Assembly (NCBI GenBank): GCA_004352715.1
Contig: SCFE01000006.1
Location: forward strand, 2,553,217-2,617,216
DNA: 64,000 nt
Direction: 5' to 3'
DNA from: Hofstenia miamia
Lineage: Eukaryota; Xenacoelomorpha; Acoela
Below, piece by piece: positions 45,301-57,349 of the stretch. Within the stretch, counting starts at the first letter, position 1; every line of letters starts with the position of its first letter. A program made the position numbers and the translations under genes. The notes under the pieces were generated by a model. That model was not told where the DNA came from, did no database searches, and saw only the letters and a program-made list of their open reading frames with translations.

Positions 45301-48300
45301 AGAGGGCGGAATTAATTGAAGAATTCTAATATTGCTGTATTTTGCTTACCATTTGTGCATGAAAATGTTTTTCATTTTATCAATGAATTTTGATAGTAGG
45401 TAAAAAACTCAATTCAGTTTGTCATCAAGTACGTGTATGAACACAAATTAATAAGAAAAAACATAACACTCATTTATAAAACACAAATGTAAAGGAAAAC
45501 TAAATAGTGATGATCTATTGAAAATTAAGAAATAATCAAACAAGTCTACCCTTTCTAAATTTCTGAAAGAAAAATGAGAATGCTAGATTTATCACACATG
45601 GTGAAAGTAATCGATCTAGGTGTTAAATCATTGCATCATTCACTTGATTCATCGAATTAGGGAACACTTGGCTAAATGATTGGTCAAATCGAAAACTGCA
45701 GACATTTTGTACCTAACAGATAAATATAATTCAATTACAAGTTAATTGAGACCATTTCTTATTGTTTGCATTTATACTTCTATAGGTATGAAGACAGCCA
45801 CAGGAAACTTCCCCTCAAACGATATTTATACAGTTAAAATAGAAATTTAAAAAACAATCGCCTATTCATTAAGTTGATTTATAGAAAACGGAAAATCATC
45901 ATCCTATGATTATAAAAGCCTTATGATTTGTGAATCCCAGAGCTGCAGACTTGCCTAATTTGTGTGGGCACTAGAAATTACGTTTTGCAAATGTAATCAT
46001 TGTCCCGGTTTTTGCTTAATCTTCAAAACTACCGTATTTTTCTAGTTAACAATATAAAAAGGCAAGTATATAGTCTGATGAAGAGATAAAGAACTTATAA
46101 AGAAAATACATGCAGCATCACATCAAAGATCAAACAATTTCAATACTGTTCAAATGGGAAAAGCTCCTCACCAACCCTTGCTTTAGTGACGATCTAACAT
46201 GAAGAATGTCTCTCATTTTGGTCTGATGCAGGTTGAATTGAGAATATTTGGCGAGCTACAGAAGCCAGAAAGGAATAACTAAACCATACAATGCAACGGC
46301 ACACTGATGATTGAATTTGGGGGCTCACGGTTCACAAAGGCTGACTTCCTGAAAGCAATTATCTGTTAAATGTTAACCTATCAGCTGAATTGACAATAAA
46401 TACAAACCAAATGTCTATATATTAAAAAAACACATGGAAAGTTTAAAACTCTGACATATTCAGAAAAATTTGCCACAAATTTCAGAAAGTTTTATTCTGA
46501 GTATTTAAAAGTAAGTATGTTTTTCTAGTCTTAACGGTAATGAAAAACCAGTTTCACAAGATGCTTATTATGTGAAGTGCGGAAACTGAAATTGGGAAGA
46601 GCGTCGACAAGGTGACTAAAATACTAGAGGAGTGTTGTAAGAAATTATGTTATATTATGAGACAGTAGTTTAGAATTGAAATTTAGATGTTGTCTTTATC
46701 TCAATTAATTTAATTAGAACGTAGAAATTTATAATTTCTTGTGGTATTATATTCTTTTTCTGACAATAGCGAAATTCTGCTCTGCTATTCATACTACATC
46801 GCTTTTTTATGACGTAATTTTACAAAATAGCTGAAAAAGGAAATAATACTTAAGCAAACTTTTCAAAACATTAATTGGCATGACGAATGTATATGTATAT
46901 CAGGGTTATACTGTTTTAAAACACTGTCCTAAAATGAGGAATACCTATGTTTAAAACATTTGGGAAAAACAGTATTGCTAATTATGTTAATGCTAAAATA
47001 ACTAAAATGTTTACTCACTTTGTACATGGCGGATGTCCAAAAAGTTGGCAAACCAATAAATTGTAAGGCAAAATTGAAATTATACCGGACTCTGTATGTT
47101 TATTGATTAGATTTCTATCTAGAGGTCGAAATGTTTCAAATCTTATTGTTTTGTTTTTACGAGAAATTTGGAAAAAAACATAAAAACATAATAAACATGT
47201 ATTTTTGGAAAAAATAGGTTTCTCAGTTTAATTTTCAAAAAAACGTTTTAAACAGCAACCCTGATGTACATAGTCAAAATTGAGTGTACATTTATTATTT
47301 ATTATATTTATTAATTGAGGTGGTGAGCAGATAAATTCAAATAAGAATAGATTAGATTTCCTGTGTATTTTGTATAAAATATAAAGACAATGTGTAATTA
47401 TTTCGCAAACATAATTAAATATGTCGATTACTTTTATGCAATGACATATTTGCATGGAAAGAAATTATAAATGCAGTTATGAGATAACATAACTTGTTCA
47501 ATTAAACATCGATTAGCAAACATTAAATGAAGTAAATTCAAACATACACGAGTGGATCTTACTTGTAGTACATTCATGCCTACTAATTAAATTCAAAGAA
47601 GTATTATTATTGTTTTTTCAATTAATATATTGAAAAAATTAGAAACATGGTACATTATTTTGGTTTTGAAATTTCAAAGTTTAACTGAGGTAAGCAAGCA
47701 ACATTAGGCGCCAAACTTATGTCCAGAATGTATTCAATAACATCTTTCTAAACATCAAAATAAAATCAATGTGATTAACATTATATTATGATATAGGAGC
47801 TGAAGTTTTAATTATTTTAAAGGGTAACTATACAATATTGAAACTTATAAACATTTTATAGCTTAAATGTTTATTAATTTATATGAATACTAATTCTATC
47901 AAAGCACTTTCATTTTTCATCGAAAAGTAAACGGAGTTTGTCATTTCAGCAAAACTGAAAGAAAGATGAATTTAACTTTGATCTAGACATTAACTGTCAT
48001 TGATATGGTCGTTCACATATCTTTATTTAGTACGTGTGTAAAATTTTTTGCAATAAAGAAAAAGTCAGAAAATGACGATTATATAAAAAACTGTAAGGAG
48101 ATTTTATGGGCATATGCCTTTTTAGCACGTATCGCAACTTGAACTACTGACTTGACTGCATTGGTGACAATGTTTAGTTGTGTTTGTGCTGGTAGTTGAT
48201 TGCCTGACAACAGCGCTCTCATCAATAATTATAAATGAATATACAAGCATTGCTTCCTTAATGACTCCGGAATTGTGAAAATTCAGAATATAGAGATTTT

Positions 48301-49300
48301 GCACATAAGGCTTAGCCATTTCCTGTGTAAGTATTCTAATGTATATATATATATATATATATATAATCTTCAATTTAACATGGCAGTTCTCTTCTTGATT
48401 TATCAAGATGACGTTTTTCGTCACTTCATTTTCGTCATTATTTTATGATACTTGTAATATCATTTGTGTCACATTCCGAATCCAATGCTAAGGCTCAAAC
48501 ATGTGATAAACCAAATAAATAGGCTTTATGCTTGGGGATATTACTAGTATAAATATCATAACGCAATGTTACATTCGTACGTTAATGGAATATTTATCAA
48601 TTCTTATTGGCCAATGAGAGAATCCCATGTCATTACAGAATATAATTAAATATTGAAAATATACATTGAAACAAATTATCAGTTTATTGCATTGTAAAAA
48701 CGAAAAGTTAAAATGTTACGCCCATACCAATAAGGGTTAGAAAATTTGTTTAACCAATAATCTTTTATGCTTAAAAAGAGTTATTTGTTCAAATAATTTT
48801 AAAATGCTCACTACCAATTCAAATACATAACACAGCGAATATGTGTAAATACATGGAATTAAAATACATGAAAAATTTTCTAGATGTAAAAGGGAAATGG
48901 TGAAAGCAATAGTTCATGAGTGAATTACGAGGTCTTGAACAATACTTAATAACGAATGTAATCAATTTGTGGATGAAAAGGCCTTGAACAAAATTAATAT
49001 AGCAGCTAATGTAAATTGAAACAAAGACGAAGATACAATAGTACAAAGAGCAGAAAGCGAAAGCCAGCAATTCTACTAATTGCTTTCATATAATTATTCC
49101 CTAGTATTGATACAACGAAATTTATTCGCATGGAAACTGAAATGTGTTCTTGGTTGAAAACTCAGAATAACAATCATGATAAAGAAACAAAATTTGAAGA
49201 ACGCACATGGAATTTTTGGTGTATTCGTGTTTCAGTCTATAGTACATTTACCCACAGTTTCATACCAGAGAACTATTCTTATAAAACCAGAAAAAAAGGT
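45301..49300. other. 4 kb without a supported gene
   Basis: This is AT-rich sequence with a (TA)n tract at 48342-48365. A TGTCCAAAAAGTTGGCAA at 47033-47050 looks like a Tc1/mariner end, but no partner was found. Confidence 0.45.
48342..48365. repeat. (TA)n microsatellite
   Basis: About 24 bp of TA dinucleotides. Confidence 0.9.
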
Positions 49301-49312
49301 ATCAGCAGGGAT

Positions 49313-50008
49313 GTGCACCAGTGAATTGATCGCTTAATAAATTTTGGCTTATCGTCACTTTCGCCTTTTCAAACTTCACTTATCACCGGTTGCGCTTATA
49401 TGTTTTCGCTTATAGCGCTAATGAAATTTGTGTTATTTCTTAGAATTCAATAGAACAGAATAGAAGACTACCTATATAGGCCTACATTGTGAAAATAGTA
49501 AAAAAAAATACTGTTCTACACTCAAAATATGGTAAAAAACATATAATTGCAAAATGTACAAAAATTTATATTATGATGATTAATGAATTTATCATCAATA
49601 TTTCAATTATATAGAAACTACAATGTGAAGTCTTGGATAGGTCTTTTCCCCGAAACGAATCAACTAATCATGAGCATTCTCACTAATCAATCCAACTGTA
49701 ACATACTCGATTCGATTCGTTTTTAAAATACTGATTATTTTGCGATTATGAGATAAAAAATTCCTTAAAACTAGGAATACAGTGAACAAATGGAATCTTT
49801 CCTGCGACTCAACTATTTATTTTGCATTATGAAATGAATAACAGTCTAAATGCATTTGTCTTAATGATATTTGGCTTAACTCATTTGTTTTCTCACGCCT
49901 TCTGATTGTTCATTAAGCGGGACTTTTTAACCCTAGCTTATCGCCGCTTGCGCTTATCACTTTTTTGCGCTGCTTCCGCTTGTCCTTGTCAATACACTGG
50001 CGTGCACG
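49313..50008. mobile_element. possible non-autonomous DNA element
   Basis: The left side GTGCACCAGTGAATTGA and the right side read from the minus strand, GTGCACGCCAGTGTATTGA, form an imperfect inverted pair about 700 bp apart. Just inside each end are repeats of CGCTTATC-like words (GGCTTATCGTCACTTTCGCC and CACCGGTTGCGCTTAT on the left; TTATCGCCGCTTGCGCTTAT on the right). There is no coding sequence. Exact termini and a target duplication could not be fixed, so the superfamily is open. Confidence 0.4.
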
Positions 50009-50407
50009 CTTTAAGTTTTTATAAATGCATCCATTTTGAACAAATTACTTCGGTATTTTTACAATCATAAAAAAAATACTATAATAATAGTTCAATTCAT
50101 TTTTTGGAATTTGAAGTTTAAGTATGTTGACATGTGAAGATTTCATAGATTGTAAACAAAATACAATTAAAACTTAAAGCTTAATAGAGATAGAGATGAC
50201 GTGAGAAAGGGGCTTTCAATGTATAAACCAATGGGCCGATATTTCAGGGTGAAGCCCTAAATAAAACGAGTAAAACCCAGATCAGATCCAAATCAAATTG
50301 CTTATGGTGGTCAAGCGCAGGCCCAAATATACGCATTTACAAAAAACTTAATGCAAAATGTAAGTGCCGAAGTTAGAATGGAAACGAATCAACGAAACCT
50401 TGTAGGA

Positions 50408-50749
50408 TAGGGCTCTGGAAATATTCGAAATCGAATCCGAATCTATTTAGGATTCGAATTCAGATTTAATAATTCGAATCTTGGTACAGCGCATCTAGAA
50501 ATTTCTGATAGGGGAGTGTACAAATTAGTTAGACAAAAATAATTTAGCAGGTAAATCTGAGTAAATGACATTTTTCACTTGAATTCTGCTATTGCACAAT
50601 GACTTGCTAGGGGTTTCAATTAATAACAGATGTCTTTGCAAAAAAAATTATTACGTAAACTAAAATATATGATATATTCGAATACGGATTCGCGAATCTT
50701 TTGCCTGAATAATCGGATTCATAATAAAAAATGGATTCGAATCCCCCTA
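50408..50749. mobile_element. probable hAT-type MITE with ATTCGAA repeats
   Basis: The ends are TAGGGCTCTGGAAATATTCG and, from the minus strand, TAGGGGGATTCGAATCC. Subterminal regions on both sides are dense in ATTCGAA/GGATTCG words. The flanking octamers TTGTAGGA and TTGTGAGT match at only 5 of 8 positions, so the duplication is weak or decayed. It is 342 bp, non-coding, and similar in layout to the element at 32158-32819. Confidence 0.5.
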
Positions 50750-52600
50750 TTGTGAGTGTGTGTATATTCATCCTTTCAGGAAAATAATGTCATATGTTTT
50801 TATAAGAGAAAAGAATAGAAATAATATATTCGTGGAGCAGAACTAAGCACATCATAAAAACTAGAAAAGAACATTTTAAATTGCAAGTCATTTTACTAAA
50901 TATTATTATAAATAATCCTTGAAAAGTAATTACGTAAAATTTTAATTGGCAATATTCCTTAGATATATGTTGTGCTTAGAGTACGAATTTGACAGCACTC
51001 TGTAGCCCACGCTATCTATCACACTGACGCTCTTTAGCCTGTGCTTTGATTAGGAATTACATCAGCTTTTTATAAAACCGACCAAGATCATCGTAAGGAG
51101 ATATTAAACAACCCACGTTCAACTTAATCAAACAAGAAAGAAAATGATGTGCTTAATTCAAACAACTACACCTGAATTACTTTTCAAAAGAAAATCTCAA
51201 AGACAGATGCGAAGCGCCCCCAAACGATAATTTTTTTACTAACATGTGCGTGTATGTAAACTTTGACAGATAAAACAATATTTTTACAAAATCCAATAAA
51301 ATTAATCTCATTGAATGGGTCTATCTCAATTCTAGATCAGGAATTCTCAACATCGCTGAACCAGAAATTCATAAATATATATTCAAAAAGGCATGTTATA
51401 AACAGTTATTAGAAAAATATTTTATAATCTTAGATTATTCGAGTAATGCCCTGGGTCACGGTCAAAGAGTGAGAATATGCAAGTAATCAAGATTGATCAC
51501 TTTAATTAAAAGTGAATTCTTTTGTTTCAGGTATTATATCTGTAGTTATTTAACCACTATTCCCCCTATATCCAGTGTTTCAGCTGAATAGCAGATTTTA
51601 ATCTCAAAAATATAATAAATAATGATAATTATATTTTATAAAGATTTGCATAAAACATATTGTGTAATATTAGGTGTCTTTAAAGGCTTTGGAGTAAAGT
51701 TTATTTATTAAATTTGTATATCACAGACTAAACAAGTAAAGACAATTCAATAAAACAAGCTTTCAATTAAAAGGCTCAATATTAATTATGGAAACCTAAG
51801 CTAATCTAAGCTAATAGTTTGGAAGGTAAAAGAGATTTCTATTATTAAGCTAAATCTCAAATAAATAAAATCGTGAAAAAATATTTTTAAAATAAATGTA
51901 ACCAACTTAATAAATCATTTCCAAATTATTAAATGATTCAATTTTACGTCATCAATTTATTTACAATTATTGTTAATGACGTAAATATATTCTAATAACT
52001 TGTCTTTTGAACTAATTTAGAATTGAGGTCATAGTATTATTAAAATTTATTAGAAAAGCCTAGTGAAATTTCAATGAGTGCTAGAATCAATATACACAAA
52101 ATGCTTTACAAATTACATGTACATAGTTTCTATTATCAGGTATACTTGTCAAACAACTCCAAATTTGAAATTCGTTTGTATACAAATAATGAATTTAAAT
52201 CTCCGCTTCCTAACATTAGCAGGGCCTTTAAGTCACTTTAGTTCCAAATGCTTAATTTTTTTTTCTAGAAATAGGCCTGGATTAGGGTAGTGCGAACAAG
52301 TACTCCAAGTAGGTAATATTTTTTACTCAACCCGACCCAACCCAAATAGAGCTTTAAAATCTAGCCCAAAGTAACCCAACCCAACCTAAACCAAATATAT
52401 AATTCGAATTCTCAACATAATTCCTTTGATATCTGTTAGCCTCATATTATCAAGTAATCATTGGTGATGAATCCTGCAGAAATTACATCATCATATCCTC
52501 TCCTTCTCTTATGCATCTTACTAGCCTTACTGTCATGATTTACAGTTTTACTGATTTCCGTTTGTTCACACAAGTCAAAAGTATCTGAAAGGAAGCTTCA
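50750..52600. other. stretch without a supported gene
   Basis: This is AT-rich sequence. At 52327-52400 CCCAACCCAA-type words accumulate (AACCCGACCCAACCCAAATA, then AACCCAACCCAACCTAAACC). They look like a repeat end next to the hAT remnant rather than a telomeric array. Confidence 0.45.
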
Positions 52601-52609
52601 TAATTTCAA

Positions 52610-53690
52610 ACACTCAACAGTTGTGGTATATGCCACTGCAGACTAATGCCAAATTTATGGAATGTCTTCCACATAACGCCTGCCTCCAGAAGTTGTAAAA
52701 GCCTTTTACATTTCTTGCAGCTTTGCTATTGTCGGCCTTTTCAACTTCATCACCTTGATTTTTTTCATCGTAATCCACACACTTTTGTAAATATGGCAAA
52801 ATGTATAATCAGTTTCAGCATTATAACTCCATTGTGATCGTGAAGACGATTGTCCTTTGCAACAATTTGTAATAAAATCTGTTAAAATCTCCCATCTATG
52901 TGTAAACGCAAAGAAAAGTTTTATCAAAGAAATATACAGAACAACACAACAGTCAACTGCTGTCTGTCCCACATGATTCAATGAATAGGGAAGCATATTG
53001 AATATATTCTGCTTTTCATTCTAATGTGAGCTGCATTTCTGAATATTTGTTGAGCAAGGTCTTAATTATCTCCTGCATAGTCTAATATCATTTTTTGTCA
53101 AAATGTCTGTTAGGTGTAATGTAAGCTCTTCATCGGCATAGTACATATATTTATGAAGCCCTCACACCATTCAAGAACATATTGCATTATCAGTGTAAGT
53201 TCGTCTGCATTAAGTTCGTCTGGAATTAAGTCTACAGATATTGAGCAGTAACGAACGGCGTTTACTTCATCAATAATGTACTAGATATTTACGAAGAATT
53301 CCTTGACTCGAGCATTGCTGGATGCGCTGAGATAAAAAGAGATCAATTCACTGTTAATTCATTAGCTTTTGATCCAAAATTTTCGCTAGAGTGGCGAAAA
53401 GCAAGACCTTTTCTGAGATTAAAGTTATTGTTGAATTACATGTACCAGAATCATACAATAATCTAGTTTCTAATGGTTGTGATTTCAACTGGGCATCAAT
53501 TTGCTCAAGAAATATTCCTTCTTGAATGAAAGACGACAACAGCTGTGATATGTCGATTTCCAATTTAAATTTTAAGCTTCCCATAAATGAGAATTTTTTT
53601 GTCAGATAGATATTAAATACCATGCTTTGTAGCAAAGAAATCAGCATTTCAGTTCTGGCATAGATCAGGGATTTTTTCACCGCAATAAGA
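52610..53690 (-). pseudogene. hAT transposase remnant, ZMYM/TTF type
   Basis: Reading down the minus strand: an N-terminal fragment (53680-53354) with L-L-x-F-A-T-L-A-K-I-L-D; then about 53290-53140 with V-R-Y-C-S-I-S-V-D-L-I-P-D-E-L and E-L-T-L-I-M-Q-Y-V-L, matching the first catalytic block (I-S-V-D-x-T-P-D) of the group; then 52975-52800 with S-L-N-H-V-G-Q-T-A-V-D-C-C, F-F-A-F-T-H-R-W-E-I-L and a degraded S-x-S-Q-W-S-Y-N-A-E counterpart of the T-R-W-S-A-R-A block. Stops and frameshifts separate the segments. The C-terminal dimerisation domain is not seen. No terminal repeats could be assigned. It is different from the remnant at 4.7-5.7 kb. Confidence 0.72.
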
Positions 53691-53768
53691 CAGAAATATA
53701 TTATTTTGAAATGAATAACCCACGTTCATGGATCACTATACAATGTAATATTAATTTCAATATCTTCA

Positions 53769-53803
53769 CACACCTGCCCCCAACCCCCCACACACACACA
53801 CAC
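53769..53803. repeat. CA/C-rich simple repeat
   Basis: A short tract of C-runs followed by about eight CA units. Confidence 0.8.
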
Positions 53804-53899
53804 CTTCTATTTGATCTGAGACTACGTTGGCAGCATAAGCTGATTCTAGCAGTTTTGACTTTAGAAGAATTTGCTCACCTTTCTTTTTTTTAATTTCTC

Positions 53900-55358
53900 C
53901 AGTTCACTTTTTTCTTTGAAATGCTGATGCTGACACGACAAAAAAACAGTTAATATATATGCACGCAGCTAGCTATCCCACCCACGTACAATACAAAACC
54001 TAAATGTTTTTATCTGTAAACAATTACCCAACTTCTCAAATAGATGACATATTTATGATGCTGCAAAAATTTCAATTAACAGTGTAATGCGTGATTTGCA
54101 GCAATAATTTGTGAAATCTTACCGAGGACCTAAAGATATGGCCTGGTAAACCTTAGTTAAAATGACCCAACCTAACATCGCTTCTTAAGTAACAGCTAGC
54201 ATGGATCTGCCTTTTATACTTTTAGGGCACACATGAATTTAGTCGCAAGTGAAAAAAATAGGAAACTACGATAAACATATTGATCATGTAATAAATGTAC
54301 AGGAATTCTTTGAAGCAAACTTAATCTTAAATTGAGCTTCATCTGCAAAAGTTTAGTTCAAAATACAAAAATGCATTTACGAGGATAAGAATATGGCCTA
54401 GTGATATTCAGCAGCAATAAACATGAAGAAATCCTTGTTAAAATCAATCTGAAATTAAATTTGAATGCTTTTGTAAATTTACGCAAATATTATTAATTAA
54501 CAACTGTTCTGCGGAAAACTGCGTAAGACGTTTAATTGAAATGTCCACGTTAAAATATATGAAGTATTGATAGAATAAATTTATGTGGAATAATAAAACC
54601 AAGGAATAGAGCCGACAAAGTTAGTAGGTTTCCTAGTCAAAGAACATCTGCCTTTGAGGAAACATTGAAAAGGGAGTACAGTGTTGTAAAACAAGATTTA
54701 TTGAATTATTATAATATTCCGTTAACATGATGTTATGTATAGCTACCACAAACTATGCACTCTTAATCATTATCAAACATATTTGGTAAAGATAATTTTT
54801 ACTGGAGTGTATCTCTAAATGGGACAGCAAATAAAAAGCAACAATATTTAAGAGATTTCTTTTCAAAAAATGTTATCATATATATATATTTAATATACAA
54901 TTTTGGGTATGTTACTTTAAAAAAATATTTATTTTTTTGTCACTTAGCATTTTCACAAAAGCACCTCGCTACTTTACGTGTTAGTTTTCATTCGTACTTA
55001 TAATACTTGTATTTTAAGCAATTTTTATGTATTGAAAAAATTATATCATATATTTTTATATTTCTGAAAATATTTGTTCTGTTAATAACAAGGAAAAAAC
55101 AATATAAAAAGCAGTTTAATCTTGCAGCTTAGCGAAACAACTGTCTAGGAGCAATAATGTATATAAGTAACGAATGACTATTCCCAATACTACTACTAAT
55201 TACTATTTTATATCATTATTGTAGTGCGAAGTATGAGTCTACTAAGATTGTAATAGACTATTTCGCAGTAGAACTATTGAATCAAAGTTGCTTGCGATGT
55301 TTATTGGACCTACTTTTATAAAGTCATTCCTACCTAATCTATAAAAATGATTGTAAAT

Positions 55359-55360
<2 letters not shown>
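53900..55360. other. stretch without a supported gene
   Basis: This is AT-rich sequence. A short AACCTAAC-type word at 54169-54176 recalls the CCCAACC patch at 52.3 kb. The two might mark the outer parts of the hAT remnant, but terminal repeats were not established. Confidence 0.4.
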
Positions 55361-55361
<1 letters not shown>

Positions 55362-55391
<30 letters not shown>

Positions 55392-55467
55392 NNNNNNNNN
55401 NNNNNNNNNNNNNNNNNNNNNNNNNNNNNNNNNNNNNNNNNNNNNNNNNNNNNNNNNNNNNNNNNNN

Positions 55468-55498
<31 letters not shown>
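55362..55498. repeat. (TA)n with assembly gap
   Basis: TA repeats at 55362-55391 and 55468-55498 flank 76 N at 55392-55467. Confidence 0.92.
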
Positions 55499-55499
<1 letters not shown>

Positions 55500-55500
<1 letters not shown>

Positions 55501-57090
55501 CTTTAGGAACATAAGAAATGTCTTCAAGATGTGCACGTTTACGTTTTGTTCTAATTTAAAGAAGTGCTATAAATTTCCAGTATTGGCAAATATCATTCAG
55601 AACGCGTCATATAAAATGGAGTGAATAAATAATAAATAGTAGCTGAATAAAACTGAAAATAAAGTATGTCGCTATATTAGTTATCATCCAAATTCCAATG
55701 ACACGCTGTTAATTATTAATGAAGGAAATAATTGACAAACTACGATTAAAGGAAATGTACTGAAACACATTGTTTCTGAATTCCATTAATAAAGCAACAC
55801 AATTTATTACCGATTCCTAACTCGCGTCGAGTGGTGTTGAAGTACAGGGTGTCAATAAAGCTTATTATTGCACGAACCAATTCAGTTCATAGGCTACCTG
55901 ATATGCGATTCATATGTGGGTCAGAGGATATTAGCCTGCAATGTACTATTTATTGATGTACGGCAAAATTTTTTTCATATGCCCAGTATTGCGAAATCAC
56001 ACTTGACAAGTTATTCTCAAGTATTATTTAAATGCTATTGAATTTTTGTACAATAACATTATTTTTCTTTTGATTTCAAATTTAACCGCAAAATATTGCA
56101 CTTTGATTGCCCAGCCCGGTCCGGCTTTATGAAAAAATTAATCCCGTTGGCTTTTCCTGAGAAATATTGTGTACTCAAAAGGATACAATCGATTTTGTCC
56201 ACATATTCAAACAATTTTCTCAAAACTTATTAAAGACATTTGGAAATCTTTGGATATTGAAAAATCCATGACAGCATCGTAAACATCTAGTCTAATTAAC
56301 CTGCTGGCTTTGCATTCTTCGCCCTGGGTAAATTTTGGTTCGACTCGACTGCTAATTTTTTATTGCGGAATGGCTCAAATTAGCTTTTGAGCTAATTTAT
56401 TGCGACAAGAAGTGAAATGCCTAAAAAGTTGCATCAAACTCACTCATTTTGCAAACTTTAATAGCATATAGCATTTGCCAAGCAACTTTTCCTTACATTA
56501 TAAATGAATTTTAATAAATTTTCAGGGAATTTTTTCTAACCCAGCTAAGTATAGTCTTTTCAATTTAGAATATAAATGGCTCGACTCCGTTCAAATAACA
56601 AAAAATGGTGCCTCTTGTAAATTTGCTGCATTTATACTTAATATTAAGACAATAATACAGCATAGAGTTTTTGAGATATCTTTTCTAGTTCCTGAGTTAT
56701 GAGCATTAGAATTTAGGGTTTGAAAAAAGTTCATTTTTTCATATTGTTATTTTATGAACTAAGACAGCATATATCAGAGCAGGAAATGCTTACAAACTCA
56801 CCAGTTGATTTTCCTTCCCAAAAATCAATACTATACCATGACAACAAAGGAGATGCTCACAGAATCGTCAATGCAAGAAGAAACTTTTATATAATTACAT
56901 TGGCCTAGAATTATTATAGTTGTATTGCAATCCATAATCTTCTATGCAATGTATGGGGCAACATCATTACTCTTTAACATCTCACACAAGTTATGCTTGA
57001 ATTGATCCCTCTGGTGGGCATCCCACCCTTTCCAAACGCACAATCAGTGACCATAAGTTCATGTGTCTCATAGCCTCTAATCTCAACAAT
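55500..57090. other. stretch without a supported gene
   Basis: This is AT-rich sequence. Two slightly GC-richer spots (CCCAGCCCGGTCCGGC at 56111-56126 and GGTTCGACTCGACTGC at 56337-56352) resemble hAT-MITE subterminal words but are not bounded by recognisable ends. Confidence 0.45.
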
Positions 57091-57096
57091 GACACA

Positions 57097-57345
57097 TTAT
57101 TTTGAAGTGCTCTGTACAGGTGAGATGGTAAATGGTGAATACTACATCGAATTTTGGAAAAGAATGCTCGACAAATTCGACCACATGGCACCCAGTGAAA
57201 TATTGCTTATGTATAACAATGCCCGGGCTCATGTCGCACAGCTTGTCAAAACGTGAGTTAATGAGAAATGTATTGTGCTTTTGACACAAACTCCCTACTC
57301 ACCTGATGTCAATTTAATGAAGGAGTATTTCTCAGGCTTAATTCC
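57097..57345 (+). pseudogene. mariner/Tc1-type transposase fragment
   Basis: The plus strand reads G-E-M-V-N-G-E-Y-Y-I-E-F-W-K-R-M-L, then L-L-M-Y-N-N-A-R-A-H-V-A-Q-L-V-K, a stop, and T-P-Y-S-P-D-V-N-L-M-K-E-Y-F. These correspond to the I-N-x-x-Y-Y, H-D-N-A-R-P-H-V-A and P-Y-S-P-D-L-x-P-x-D-Y blocks of mariner-type transposases. The second catalytic Asp (D-N-A-R) is Asn here. No ends were found. It is not the same family as the 11.7 kb mariner as far as can be judged from these blocks. Confidence 0.65.
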
Positions 57346-57349
57346 AGCT

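Noticed and set aside
48075-48235. Minus-strand frame M-R-A-L-L-S-G-N-Q-L-P-A-Q-T-Q-L-N-I-V-T-N-A-V as a possible exon
   Set aside because: The 47-codon frame looks protein-like, but I found no convincing donor or acceptor and no family. An overlapping frame is equally open.
50735-50748. GGATTCGAATCCCC as a tRNA B box
   Set aside because: It lies in the subterminal ATTCGAA repeats of a MITE. No A box or cloverleaf is present.
52371-52395. Telomere-like AACCCAACCTAAACC
   Set aside because: The words are irregular, only a few units long, and lie next to a transposon remnant. There is no array.
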